Source: Streptomyces genisteinicus
GTDB taxonomy: Bacteria; Actinomycetota; Actinomycetes; Streptomycetales; Streptomycetaceae
DNA: 64,000 bases
Direction: 5' to 3'
NCBI RefSeq assembly: GCF_014489615.1
Contig: NZ_CP060825.1
Span: 4,846,501-4,910,500, forward strand
Positions within the stretch are counted from its first letter, which is position 1, and each line of letters opens with the position of its first letter. Positions 48,963-57,954 of the stretch are shown here, in pieces. The notes under the pieces were generated by a model that did not search any database, was not told the origin of the DNA, and saw only the letters and a list, made by a program, of their open reading frames with translations. The translations under genes and the position numbers were made by a program.

Positions 48963-49119
48963 GGCCTGCCTTTCCGACTGCTGCGCTCGTGCCGTCACCG
49001 GCTCCTCCGTCTGTCGCGGCTCACATGGTGGCACGGACCGCTCACGGGTCGTCGCCCTCCCTCAGGTGTCGGTCCTATAACGGACACGACAGCCCTTCTT
49101 ATACACCCTTGACACCCCT

Positions 49120-49159
49120 AAAGGTCTAGGCCAAGCTCCCGGTACTGGTCTAAACCATT
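49120..49159 (+). promoter_or_regulatory. Two DasR responsive elements (dre) upstream of dasA
   Basis: AAAGGTCTAGGCCAAG (49120-49135) and ACTGGTCTAAACCATT (49144-49159) match the known dre consensus ACTGGTCTAGACCACT at 11 and 14 of 16 positions. Their centres are 24 bp apart. TTGACA at 49109-49114 is a likely -35 just before them. The 306-base gap 48963-49268 also contains AT-rich -10-like hexamers for dasR on the other strand (near 49074 and 49099). Confidence 0.85.
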
Positions 49160-49268
49160 AAGGGCCAGGTCCCAGCCCCAGGGCAGAATCTGGCGCAAGT
49201 CCGTCAAGTGCTGCGCGACTCCCGGGTGGTGGGGGGTGGAACTCTTGCATCCCTTTGAGGAGGGTGGC

Positions 49269-50576
49269 GTGAAGCGCAAGCTCGCAGCAGCGGTGGGTGT
49301 GGCGGCCATGATGGCGTCGGTCGCGGCATGTGGTTCGGACGGCGGCAGTGACTCGGCGGCCAAGGACCCGAAGGACCGCAAGGAGACCCTGACCGTCTGG
49401 CTGATGGTCGACGCCCAGTCCACCTGGCCGGAGCTGGTCAAGGACGTCAACGCGCAGTTCAACAAGAAGTACCCCGGCGTGAAGGTCGATGTCCAGTACC
49501 AGCAGTGGGCGGACAAGGCGAAGAAGCTCGACACCGCGCTCGGCGGCGACAAGTTCCCGGACGTCGTGGAGCTCGGCAACACCGAGACGATGCAGTACAT
49601 CCTCAACGGGGCGCTCGCCGAGATCGACCCGAAGAAGTACGACAACTCGGACACCTGGATCCAGGGCCTCAAGGACACCTGTGCGTTCGAGGGCAAGCAG
49701 TACTGCGTGCCCTACTACGCCGGCGCCCGCGTCGCGATCTACAACACCGAGATGCTGAAGAAGGGCGCGGGCATCGACACGCTGCCCACGACCGAGGCCG
49801 AGATGCTGTCCGCCATGGACAAGGTCTCCGCCGAGTACTCCAAGAAGGACAAGCGCTTCTCGTCCCTCTACCTGCCCGGCCGCTACTGGTACGCCGCCAT
49901 GTCGTACGTCGCCGCGTACGGCGGCAAGATCGCCGAGTACGACGAGGGCGCCAAGGAGTGGAAGGGCACGCTCTCCTCGCCCGAGGCGCAGAAGGGCATC
50001 GAGCACTTCATCAACCTGGTCAAGAAGTACAACAAGGCCGACCAGACCAAGGACGAGCAGGACCACGCCAACGTCATGGCCAACGAGAAGGCCGCCCTTC
50101 TCTACGGCAACGGCTGGGAGTCCGGCTCCGTCGTCGACGGCAAGAACAACGGCAACCCGAAGCTCGAGGGCAAGATCCTCACCGCGGGCATGCCCGGCCC
50201 GAACGGCAAGGCCCTGCCGTCCTTCATCGGTGGTTCCGACCTCGCCGTGACCGGCAAGTCGAAGGTCGCGGACCTCGGCGAGGAGTGGATCTCGATGTTC
50301 ACCAGCGAGAAGTCGCAGGAGGTGCTCGCCTCCAAGAACATCCTCCCGAACAACACCAAGCAGCTCGAGCCGCTGAAGGCCAAGCCGGAGACCGCCCCCA
50401 TCGCCAACGCGGTGCCGGACGCCTGGTTCACCCCGATCGCCCCGGGCTGGACCTCCATCGAGAAGGAGGAGGTCCTGGAGAACATGCTCCTGTCCATCCT
50501 CAAGGGCACCTCGGTCGCCGACGCCGCCAAGGCCGCCGACGCCAAGATCAACGAGCTGATCAACCAGGAGTCCTGA
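49269..50576 (+). CDS. dasA: Chitobiose ABC transporter substrate-binding lipoprotein DasA
   Basis: The extracellular binding protein for N,N'-diacetylchitobiose. The 435-residue product begins with a lipoprotein signal (MKRKLAAAVGVAAMMASVAAC; lipobox VAAC, Cys21), followed by a family 1 solute-binding fold (ETLTVWLMVDAQ, NKKYPGVKVDV, FPDVVELGNTE, NMLLSILKGTS). GTG at 49269 has GAGGAGG (49257-49263) upstream. It is controlled by the two dre sites and divergent from dasR. No ATPase gene is present; in Streptomyces the shared ATPase MsiK is encoded elsewhere. Confidence 0.95.
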   Translation: MKRKLAAAVGVAAMMASVAACGSDGGSDSAAKDPKDRKETLTVWLMVDAQSTWPELVKDVNAQFNKKYPGVKVDVQYQQWADKAKKLDTALGGDKFPDVVELGNTETMQYILNGALAEIDPKKYDNSDTWIQGLKDTCAFEGKQYCVPYYAGARVAIYNTEMLKKGAGIDTLPTTEAEMLSAMDKVSAEYSKKDKRFSSLYLPGRYWYAAMSYVAAYGGKIAEYDEGAKEWKGTLSSPEAQKGIEHFINLVKKYNKADQTKDEQDHANVMANEKAALLYGNGWESGSVVDGKNNGNPKLEGKILTAGMPGPNGKALPSFIGGSDLAVTGKSKVADLGEEWISMFTSEKSQEVLASKNILPNNTKQLEPLKAKPETAPIANAVPDAWFTPIAPGWTSIEKEEVLENMLLSILKGTSVADAAKAADAKINELINQES

Positions 50577-50730
50577 GCCGGCAGCCGTCCGGCGGTCGGC
50601 CGACCGCCGGACGGCCCGCGAGCCTCCCTGTGTCCGCCGGAGGCCCACCAGGATTCACCGGTGGGGTGGGTCCGCACTCGCGGCCCCGCCCCACCCTTTC
50701 GGTGTACAGAACAAACGGAAGGTCAGCCAC

Positions 50731-51741
50731 GTGACTGCCGCCGACACCAAGGCCGCCGGTCCGCCGGTACCCGTACCACGTGCCCCCGAGCCGGACCGCG
50801 TCCGCAAGGGGCCCGGCAGAGGAAGCCCCGCCGCGGGGCCACGGCAGCGGAAGAAGGGCGCGCTCCTTCCGTACCTGCTGATCCTCCCGGCCATCGTCGC
50901 CATCGCGGCGGTCTACGCCTTCCCGCTCAGCAAAACGGTGATCATGTCCTTCCAGGACATGGGCCGCAAGGAGCTCTGGACGGGCGACGCCCCGCCGTGG
51001 GTCGGCTTCGAGCAGTTCACCAACATCCTCGGCGACGGCGAGTTCTGGTCGGTGACCGGGCGGACCGTGGTCTTCATGGCCGTCTGCGTCACCGTCACGA
51101 TGGCGGCGGGGCTGCTCATCGCGCTGCTGATGATGCGCCTGACCACCTGGGTCCGGCTGGTGCTCACCGCCTGCCTGGTGGCCGCCTGGTCGATGCCCCT
51201 GATGGTCGCCGCGTCGATCTTCCGCTGGCTCTCCGACTCCGACTACGGCCTCATCAACACCCTGATCGCCAAGGTCGTCGGCGAGGACTTCCTCGGCCAC
51301 AACTGGTTCCTCGACCCCAAGCAGGGCTTCGCGATCATCTCCCTGCTGGTCATCTGGGGCGCCATCCCCTTTGTGGTCATCACCCTCTACGCGGCCCTCA
51401 CCCAGGTCCCCAAGGAGCTGGAGGAGGCGGCGGCCCTCGACGGCGCGAACGTCTTCAAGGTCTTCACCTTCGTCACCTGGCCGGTCATCCGCCCGGTCTT
51501 CACGATGGTCACCACGCTCTCCGTCATCTGGGACTTCAACGTCTTCGGGCAGATCTGGCTGCTGCGCGGCAACAAGCCCGAGCCCGAGTACGAGACCCTC
51601 GGCCTCTACTCCTTCTCCAAGGCATTCGAGTCCACCTCGTTCAGCCAGGGCACCGCGATCGCCCTGATCACCGTCGTGCTGCTGTCCGGAGTGGCCGTGT
51701 ACTACCTGCGCCAGCTGATGAAGACAGGAGAGGTCGAATGA
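50731..51741 (+). CDS. dasB: Chitobiose ABC transporter permease DasB
   Basis: A 336-residue MalF-type permease with six transmembrane helices after a Pro-rich cytoplasmic N-terminus (about 45 residues). The cytoplasmic EAA loop, EEAAALDGANVFKVFTFVTW (about 231-250), docks the ATPase. GGAAGG lies about 10 bases before the GTG. The stop overlaps the dasC start (ATGA). Confidence 0.94.
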   Translation: MTAADTKAAGPPVPVPRAPEPDRVRKGPGRGSPAAGPRQRKKGALLPYLLILPAIVAIAAVYAFPLSKTVIMSFQDMGRKELWTGDAPPWVGFEQFTNILGDGEFWSVTGRTVVFMAVCVTVTMAAGLLIALLMMRLTTWVRLVLTACLVAAWSMPLMVAASIFRWLSDSDYGLINTLIAKVVGEDFLGHNWFLDPKQGFAIISLLVIWGAIPFVVITLYAALTQVPKELEEAAALDGANVFKVFTFVTWPVIRPVFTMVTTLSVIWDFNVFGQIWLLRGNKPEPEYETLGLYSFSKAFESTSFSQGTAIALITVVLLSGVAVYYLRQLMKTGEVE

Positions 51742-52619
51742 GCACCTCCACCGCCCCCTCGCCGGCCGACGCCGGGCAGCAGACGGTCCGCCCGGACCGC
51801 AAGAAGACCCGCTGGCACTACGACATCATCGGCCTGGTCACCGCCGTCGTGATGGCGTTCCCGGTCTACTGGCTGGTCATCAGCGCCCTGCGGCCCAACC
51901 ACGAGATCCGGTCCTACGACCAGACCCTGTGGCCCTCGTCGCTGACGTTCGACAACTTCGCGCGCGCCGTGAAGCAGGAGAACTTCGCCACCGCGGTCCA
52001 GTCGAGCCTCATCGTCTCCGTCACCGCCGTCCTCGGCGGAATGATCATCGCCACCCTCGCCGCCCTGGCGATCGGCCGGTTCCGCTTCTTCGGCCGCAAG
52101 TCCCTGCTGATGGTCCTCATCCTGGTCCAGATGCTGCCGCCGACGGCGATGCTCATCCCGATCTACGCCCAGCTCAACGCCATGGGCGGCCTCGACGAGT
52201 ACTGGGGCCTGATCGTCGTCTACCTGGTCTCGACGCTGCCCTTCGCGGTGGTCATGATCCGCGGCTTCGTGGTGAACATCCCCGTGGAGCTGGAGGAGTC
52301 GGCGATGGTCGACGGCTGCACGCGGATGCAGGCCTTCCGCCGGGTGATCTTCCCGCTGCTCGCCCCCGGACTCGCGGCCGCGTCGATCTTCGCCCTGGTG
52401 AACGCCTGGAACGAGTACCTCTTCGCGTACATCCTCATCAACGACAACTCCAAGTACACGCTCAACGTCTGGCTGATGACCTTCACCACCGAGCGCGGAA
52501 CGGACTACGGCGCGCTGATGGCGGCCTCGACGCTGATCGCACTGCCCGTCGTCGTCTTCTTCATGATCATCCAGAAGAAGATGGCCGCCGGCCTCACGTC
52601 CGGCGCTGTGAAGGGATAA
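51738..52619 (+). CDS. dasC: Chitobiose ABC transporter permease DasC
   Basis: A 293-residue MalG-type permease with six helices. The EAA loop is EESAMVDGCTRMQAFRRVIF (about 191-210), followed by the typical NAWNEYLFAYILI. The start at 51738 overlaps dasB, with AGGAGAGG upstream. The GH3 gene follows 11 bases after the stop, so dasABC continue into the catabolic genes. Confidence 0.94.
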   Translation: MSTSTAPSPADAGQQTVRPDRKKTRWHYDIIGLVTAVVMAFPVYWLVISALRPNHEIRSYDQTLWPSSLTFDNFARAVKQENFATAVQSSLIVSVTAVLGGMIIATLAALAIGRFRFFGRKSLLMVLILVQMLPPTAMLIPIYAQLNAMGGLDEYWGLIVVYLVSTLPFAVVMIRGFVVNIPVELEESAMVDGCTRMQAFRRVIFPLLAPGLAAASIFALVNAWNEYLFAYILINDNSKYTLNVWLMTFTTERGTDYGALMAASTLIALPVVVFFMIIQKKMAAGLTSGAVKG

Positions 52620-52630
52620 CGGGGAACCCC

Positions 52631-54172
52631 ATGACCACACTTCTGCGCGGATCGTCGGACACGCTCACCCGGGACGCCCTCACCGTCCTGCAGCCCGGAT
52701 TCGTCGGCACCCGGGCGCCCGGCTGGCTGCTGCGCCAGGTCTCCGAAGGGCTCTCGGCCGTCGGCCTGTTCGGCCGCAACATCACCTCGCCCGGACAGCT
52801 CGCCGCCCTCACCGCGCAGCTGCGCGCGGAGCGCGACGACGTGCTCGTCGCCATCGACGAGGAGGGCGGCGACGTCACACGGCTGGAGGTCAGGGACGGT
52901 TCGTCCTTCCCCGGCAACTACGCCCTCGGCCGGGTCGACGACGTCGACCTGACCCGGGCCGTGGCCCGTGAACTCGGCCGCCGCCTCGCCGAATGCGGAG
53001 TCGACCTCAACTGGGCGCCGTCCGCCGATGTCAACTCGAACCCGGACAACCCGGTCATCGGCGTCCGCTCCTTCGGCGCCGATCCGCACCTCGCCGCCCG
53101 CCACACCGTGGCCTACGTCGAGGGGCTCCAGGCGGCCGGTGTCGCCGCCTGCACCAAGCACTTCCCCGGACACGGCGACACCAGCGTCGACTCGCACCAC
53201 GCGCTGCCCCGCATCGATGTGGACCTCGACACACTGCACGCCCGTGAACTGGTGCCTTTCCGTGCGGCGATCGCCGCGGGTTCCAAAGCGGTCATGAGTG
53301 CGCATATTCTTCTCCCCGCGCTCGACCCCGACCGTCCCGCCACCCTGAGCCCGCAGATCCTCACCGGACTGCTGCGCGAGGAGCTGGGCTACCAGGGCCT
53401 GATCGTCACGGACGGCATGGAGATGCAGGCCATCTCGTCGGTGTACGGCATCGAGCGCGGATCGGTCCTCGCGATCGCGGCCGGTGCCGACGCCATCTGC
53501 GTCGGCGGCGGCCTCGCCGACGAGGAGACCGTGCTGCGGCTGCGGGACGCCCTCGTCGCGGCGGTGCGGAGCGGAGACCTGCCCGAGGAGCGGCTGGCCG
53601 ACGCGGCGGCGCGGGTGCGCGCCCTCGCGGAGTGGACGCAGCGGGCCAGGGGGGCTCGTACAGAGCCGGGCGCGGCTGCACAGGAGGGGACCGCGCCCGG
53701 CTCCGGCATCGGACTGGTCGCGGCGCGCCGCGCGGCGCGGGTCACGGACCGGGACGGCTCCTTCGCGCCGCTCACCGCCGCCGTCCACGTCGCCGCCCTC
53801 ACCCCGGTGGCCAACATCGCGGTCGGGGACGAGACGCCCTGGGGCGTGGGCGCCGAACTGACGGAGATGCTGCCCGGGACCACCACCGGCTCCTACGCCG
53901 ACGGCGCGGGGGCCGCGTCCCTCGCCGCAGACGTGCTGGCCGACGCGGCGGACCGTAGGATCGTCGCTGTGGTGCGCGACGCCCACCGCCACCCCTGGAT
54001 GGCGGAGGCCCTGGACGTCCTGCTCGCGGCCCGTCCCGACACGGTCGTGGTCGAGATGGGTCTCGGTCTGGCCGAGCCCAGGGGCGCGCTGCACATCGCC
54101 ACCCACGGCGCCGCCCGCGTCTGCGGACGCGCCGCCGCCGAGGTCGTCACCGGCAGGAGCGCCGGGGCCTGA
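52631..54172 (+). CDS. Glycoside hydrolase family 3, beta-N-acetylglucosaminidase (NagZ/DasD-like)
   Basis: A 513-residue cytosolic enzyme that probably splits imported chitobiose to N-acetylglucosamine. The NagZ-type catalytic loop is KHFPGHGDTSVDSHHALP (about 174-191), whose His and Asp form the acid/base dyad. VTDGMEM (about 260-266) holds the nucleophile Asp. The C-terminal 150 residues form a second domain that is not needed in short NagZ enzymes. It starts 11 bases after dasC. No signal peptide is seen, fitting intracellular hydrolysis. Confidence 0.9.
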   Translation: MTTLLRGSSDTLTRDALTVLQPGFVGTRAPGWLLRQVSEGLSAVGLFGRNITSPGQLAALTAQLRAERDDVLVAIDEEGGDVTRLEVRDGSSFPGNYALGRVDDVDLTRAVARELGRRLAECGVDLNWAPSADVNSNPDNPVIGVRSFGADPHLAARHTVAYVEGLQAAGVAACTKHFPGHGDTSVDSHHALPRIDVDLDTLHARELVPFRAAIAAGSKAVMSAHILLPALDPDRPATLSPQILTGLLREELGYQGLIVTDGMEMQAISSVYGIERGSVLAIAAGADAICVGGGLADEETVLRLRDALVAAVRSGDLPEERLADAAARVRALAEWTQRARGARTEPGAAAQEGTAPGSGIGLVAARRAARVTDRDGSFAPLTAAVHVAALTPVANIAVGDETPWGVGAELTEMLPGTTTGSYADGAGAASLAADVLADAADRRIVAVVRDAHRHPWMAEALDVLLAARPDTVVVEMGLGLAEPRGALHIATHGAARVCGRAAAEVVTGRSAGA

Positions 54173-54251
54173 CCGACGCGGACCGTGCTGTGCCGCGGTG
54201 CGCCGGGACGGCCGGCCACCCGGCACCTGGACCGTCCTGGAGGCACCCGGC

Positions 54252-55331
54252 ATGTCCGCCCCGACCCCGGCCGAGCACAGCGCGTACGACGAGTCCCCCG
54301 GCCGGATCATGGCCGGCGAGATGGCCCAGCAGCCCGCGGTCCTGCGGCGCATCCTCGACGAGGGTGCGCCGCGCATCCGTGAGGTGGCCGCCGCGGTCGC
54401 CGCCCGCCGGCCCCGCTTCGTGCTGCTGACGGCGCGCGGCACCTCGGACAACGCCGCGCTGTACGCCAAGTACCTGCTGGAGATCCGCCTCGGCCTGCCC
54501 TGCGGGCTCACCTCGATGTCCACCACCACCGCGTACGGCGCCCGGCCCGACCTGACCGACGTGCTGGTGGTCACCGTCAGCCAGTCCGGCGGATCCCCCG
54601 ACCTCGTCGCCTCGACGAAGGCCGCCCGCGAGGCCGGCGCGGTCACCCTCGCGGTGACCAACAACCCGGACTCGCCGCTCGCCGCGGTCTCCGAGTTCCA
54701 CATCGACGTCATGGCGGGGCCGGAGCGGGCGCTCCCGGCCACCAAGACGTACACCGCGTCCCTGCTGGCGCTCTACCTCTTCGTGGAGGGGCTGCGCGAC
54801 GGGGACACGGCCGCCGCGGGCCGGCTGCCGGAGCTGGCCGCCCGCGTCCTCGGCCGCCAGGACGAGGTCCGGACCCTCGCGGCCCGCTACCGCTTCGCCG
54901 AGCGGATGGTCATCACCTCGCGCGGCTACGGCTATCCGACGGCGAAGGAGGCGGCGCTCAAGCTCATGGAGACGAGCTACATCCCGGCGCTCGCCTACTC
55001 GGGCGCCGACCTGCTGCACGGACCGCTGGCCATGGTCGACAACATCTCGCCGGTGATCGCGGTGGTCACCGGGGGGCGGGGCGGCGAGGCGCTGCAGCCG
55101 GTCCTGGACCGGCTGAGGGGACGTGGCGCGGATCTCTTCGTGGTCGGCCCGGCGGCGCAGGTGGCGGCTGCCTCGGCGGGTTTCGTGCTGCCCGTCGAGG
55201 GGGTGCCGGAGGAGCTCCAGCCGATCCTGGAGATCCTTCCGCTCCAGCTCATGGCGTACGAGGTGACCATCGCGAGGGGGCAGGACCCGGACGCGCCACG
55301 GGCGCTGGCGAAGGTCACCGAGACCCGCTGA
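54252..55331 (+). CDS. SIS-domain sugar phosphate isomerase/deaminase (GlmS C-terminal/NagB-II-like)
   Basis: A 359-residue protein with two SIS domains (about 25-165 and 200-345) like the isomerase half of glucosamine-6-phosphate synthase but without the glutaminase half. LLTARGTSDNAALYAKYLLE (about 57), VTVSQSGGSPDLV (about 112), SRGYGYPTAKEAALKLMET (about 224) and the C-terminal PRALAKVTETR are the family marks. In this context it most likely deaminates glucosamine-6-phosphate, the DasR effector, to fructose-6-phosphate. GGAGG lies 9 bases before the ATG. Alternatively it could be a 2-deoxy- or ketosamine-phosphate enzyme. Confidence 0.88.
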   Translation: MSAPTPAEHSAYDESPGRIMAGEMAQQPAVLRRILDEGAPRIREVAAAVAARRPRFVLLTARGTSDNAALYAKYLLEIRLGLPCGLTSMSTTTAYGARPDLTDVLVVTVSQSGGSPDLVASTKAAREAGAVTLAVTNNPDSPLAAVSEFHIDVMAGPERALPATKTYTASLLALYLFVEGLRDGDTAAAGRLPELAARVLGRQDEVRTLAARYRFAERMVITSRGYGYPTAKEAALKLMETSYIPALAYSGADLLHGPLAMVDNISPVIAVVTGGRGGEALQPVLDRLRGRGADLFVVGPAAQVAAASAGFVLPVEGVPEELQPILEILPLQLMAYEVTIARGQDPDAPRALAKVTETR

Positions 55332-55421
55332 GAGCGGCCGCGGGAGACCCCGCGGGGGCGGGCGGGGGCGTCCGGACGCCGGGCGTCCCTTTTGTCCCGT
55401 GCATAAGTATGGCCCGGGAAC

Positions 55422-55466
55422 TAAACTCGTCCCGACCGTGGACAGCGACAAATGGTCTAGTCCACA
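55422..55466 (+). promoter_or_regulatory. DasR-like site (dre) with a nearby promoter, upstream of the kinase gene
   Basis: AATGGTCTAGTCCACA (55451-55466) matches the dre consensus at 13 of 16 positions. TAAACT (55422-55427) is a possible -10 about 24 bases upstream of the site. The rest of the 349-base gap 55332-55680 shows no gene; TACCCT (55668-55673) is a second -10 directly before the kinase start. Confidence 0.6.
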
Positions 55467-55680
55467 ATCGACAGTGTTCCACCTGTCGTGACGAGCCTCC
55501 GCCCTCCACCGCACAGGAGGGTGGAACGAGGTCCCCGGCGCTCTCTGCCCTGACTGCGCCGAGACCTCTGAAACGGCCGAGCGGGACCGCACACCCGCCG
55601 GCCGGGCAACTCCGGGCTGCGGTGCCGTACGGGTTGAGGGTCCCGTCGCGGCGCCGCGGCCCGCGGGTACCCTCGCATCT

Positions 55681-57165
55681 GTGCCCTCCATGAACGACCT
55701 CGTCCACCAGCACACCGCTCTGAGCGAATCCGACCTCGAGTGGCTCCATCTGCTGGTCTCGGAGTGGCAGCTGCTCTCCGACCTCTCCTTCGCCGACCTG
55801 GTGCTCTGGGTCCCCACCCGGGACGGCACGCGCTACGTGTCGGTCGCCCAGATGCGGCCCAACACCGGCCCCACCTCGTACCAGGACGACATGGTCGGCC
55901 ATCTCGTCCCGCGCGGCCGGCGCCCCCTGCTGGACGCGGCGCTGGACGAGGGCCGCATCGTGCGCGAGGGCGACCCCGAGTGGCGCGAGGAGGTCCCCGT
56001 GCGGGTCGAGTCCATCCCGGTGCGCCGTGAGGGCCGGGTCCTCGGCGTCATCGCCCGCAACACCAACCTGCTGACCGTCCGCACCCCCTCGCGGCTGGAG
56101 CTCACCTATCTCCAGTCCGCCTCCGACCTGGCGCAGATGATCGCGGCCGGCTCCTTCCCGTACCCCGGCGAGCAGGTCGAGATGGACGCCTCGCCCCGGG
56201 CGGGCGACGGGCTGATCCGCCTCGACGCCGACGGTGTGGTCCAGTACGCCAGCCCCAACGGCCTCTCCGCCTACCACCGCCTCGGTCTCGCCTCCGACCT
56301 CGTCGGTCACCACCTCGGCCAGATCACCGCCGAACTGGCGCCCTCCAGGGGCCCCGTGGACGAGGCGCTGGTCAAACTCGCCAGCGGCTACGCGCCCCGC
56401 GAGTTCGAGGTGGAGGGGAACGGCGGTGTCATCCAGCTGCGCGCCATTCCGCTCAAGCCGAAGGGCGTCCGCATCGGCTCCCTCGTCCTGCTCCGGGACG
56501 TGACCGAACTCCGGCGCAGGGAAAGGGAGTTGATCACCAAGGACGCCACCATCCGGGAGATCCACCACCGGGTGAAGAACAACCTCCAGACCGTGGCGGC
56601 GCTCCTGCGCCTCCAGTCGCGCCGGATGGACTCGGTGCGGGGCCGGGAGGCGCTCAACGAGGCCGTCCGCCGGGTCGGGTCCATCGCCATCGTGCACGAG
56701 ACGCTGTCCCAGAACCTGGACGAGCGGGTCGAGTTCGACGAGATCGCCGACCGCGTCATCGCCATGGTGGCGGAGATCTCGCCCGGCAAGGTCGACTGCC
56801 GGCGCACCGGCCGCTTCGGCATCCTCGACGCGGAGACCGCCACCCCGCTCTCCATGGTGCTCACGGAGGTGCTCCAGAACGCCCTGGAGCACGCCTTCGC
56901 ACCGGCCGAGCACGGCTCGGTGGAGGTGTCCGCCGTACGCGGCGACTCCCGGGTGGAGAACGCCCGTCTGCTGATCACCGTCCAGGACGACGGCCGCGGT
57001 CTGCCCGAGGGCTTCGACGCCCAGCAGGCCGGGAACCTGGGGCTGCAGATCGTGCGGACCCTGGTGGAGGGTGAGTTGGGCGGCACCTTCGACATGGTCC
57101 CGGTGCCCGCGCCCGGGCGGGGCACCCGTGTGGTGCTCGACATCCCCGTCGCCGAGAAGCGCTAG
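55681..57165 (+). CDS. pdtaS: PdtaS-type sensor histidine kinase (GAF-PAS-HisKA_2)
   Basis: A 494-residue soluble kinase. Residues about 5-150 form a GAF-like domain (LSFADLVLWVPTRDGTRYVS), about 175-285 a PAS domain (DGLIRLDADGVVQYASPN), followed by the HisKA_2 phosphoacceptor region REIHHRVKNNLQTVAALLRLQ (His about 295) and an HATPase domain (NALEHAF, DDGRGLPEGF, GNLGLQIVRT). The layout matches PdtaS of M. tuberculosis, whose partner is the RNA-binding ANTAR protein PdtaR; no pdtaR is in the window. TACCCT lies 7 bases before the GTG at 55681, so it may be leaderless; the ATG at 55690 is the other candidate. wblE is next to it, as whiB1 is to pdtaS. Confidence 0.9.
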   Translation: MPSMNDLVHQHTALSESDLEWLHLLVSEWQLLSDLSFADLVLWVPTRDGTRYVSVAQMRPNTGPTSYQDDMVGHLVPRGRRPLLDAALDEGRIVREGDPEWREEVPVRVESIPVRREGRVLGVIARNTNLLTVRTPSRLELTYLQSASDLAQMIAAGSFPYPGEQVEMDASPRAGDGLIRLDADGVVQYASPNGLSAYHRLGLASDLVGHHLGQITAELAPSRGPVDEALVKLASGYAPREFEVEGNGGVIQLRAIPLKPKGVRIGSLVLLRDVTELRRRERELITKDATIREIHHRVKNNLQTVAALLRLQSRRMDSVRGREALNEAVRRVGSIAIVHETLSQNLDERVEFDEIADRVIAMVAEISPGKVDCRRTGRFGILDAETATPLSMVLTEVLQNALEHAFAPAEHGSVEVSAVRGDSRVENARLLITVQDDGRGLPEGFDAQQAGNLGLQIVRTLVEGELGGTFDMVPVPAPGRGTRVVLDIPVAEKR

Positions 57166-57184
57166 CCGCCGGCGGGGGCGCGGC

Positions 57185-57263
57185 CCCGGGCGGTGAAGAG
57201 TCCCGGGCGGTGAAGAGTTGCGGACAGCGAAGAGCCCCGGACCGTGTCGGCCGTCCGGGGCTC
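57185..57263. repeat. Tandem repeat and terminator between pdtaS and wblE
   Basis: A 17-base unit CCCGGGCGGTGAAGAGT is repeated perfectly at 57185-57201 and 57202-57218, with a decayed third copy to about 57235. It runs into a perfect 11-bp hairpin, GAGCCCCGGAC (57232-57242) and GTCCGGGGCTC (57253-57263), which can terminate transcripts from either side. Confidence 0.75.
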
Positions 57264-57377
57264 GAAGCTCGTTGCTCGCGTGTGCGATGCGCATCGGGGG
57301 TACTGCGCGCTGCGGCTCGAAGGCGGTGAGTGCGTGCTCGCTGCACGCGCCGCCGGGGATGCCGGTAGCTGGGGGGG

Positions 57378-57635
57378 TCAGGCGCTGGCGTTACGCGCCC
57401 GGTTGCGAGCGGCGCGGCGCTTCATCGCACGGCGCTCGTCCTCGCTGAGGCCACCCCAGACGCCGGAGTCCTGGCCGGACTCGAGCGCCCACTGCAGGCA
57501 CTGCTCCATGACGGGGCAGCGACGGCAGACGGCCTTGGCTTCCTCGATCTGCAGCAGCGCAGGACCGGTGTTGCCGATGGGGAAGAAGAGCTCGGGGTCT
57601 TCCTCGCGGCAAACGGCGTTGTGACGCCAGTCCAT
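57378..57635 (-). CDS. wblE: WhiB-family regulator WblE (WhiB1 orthologue)
   Basis: An 85-residue iron-sulfur protein of the WhiB1 type, which in mycobacteria is essential and senses nitric oxide through its 4Fe-4S cluster. Cluster cysteines are C9 (NAVCREEDPELFFP), C37, C40 (AVCRRCPVMEQC) and C46, followed by GVWGGLSEDERRAMKRR and a basic tail. GGAGAGG lies 8 bases before the ATG at 57635. A palindromic CRP-like site lies 44-59 bases upstream of the start codon, and pdtaS lies next to it, as for mycobacterial whiB1. Confidence 0.95.
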   Translation of the reverse strand: MDWRHNAVCREEDPELFFPIGNTGPALLQIEEAKAVCRRCPVMEQCLQWALESGQDSGVWGGLSEDERRAMKRRAARNRARNASA

Positions 57636-57678
57636 GGCTGCTACCTCTCCTTGGTATTTCATGCACGTTGCTTGTGAA

Positions 57679-57694
57679 TGTGAACGCTTTCACG
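57679..57694 (-). promoter_or_regulatory. CRP-like operator upstream of wblE
   Basis: TGTGAACGCTTTCACG fits TGTGA-N6-TCAC(A/G), the CRP-family consensus, and is almost symmetric. A second TGTGA half-site lies 6 bases away (57675-57678 region). The rest of 57695-57954 has no gene; it contains an isolated T8 run (57856-57863) and a short hairpin (57934-57950) that may end the DAG kinase transcript. Confidence 0.6.
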
Positions 57695-57954
57695 AATCCC
57701 CCCGCGAGGGAAGGGCCGATCGCCAGTTGCCCGGCGTTGGATCCTGGATTCGTTGAGGGGTTCCGGCGGTCTGTCGAGGCCGGTGTTGCGGGCCGTCCCG
57801 ATCGCCATGTAGAGATTCGCAAACCTCGGCGGCGGATACAACCCCTTCCGGAAAGTTTTTTTTGATTCCTCGGTGTCGACTAGGTCACAGCCGTACTTCT
57901 ATGGGGTGGAGCCGCGCCCATACGTTCGAGATAAAGGACTTTCGGTCCTTCCAC

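Noticed and set aside
57856..57886. Plus-strand promoter at the T8 run (TTGATT and TAGGTC)
   Set aside because: The spacing is only 13 bases and no plus-strand gene follows.
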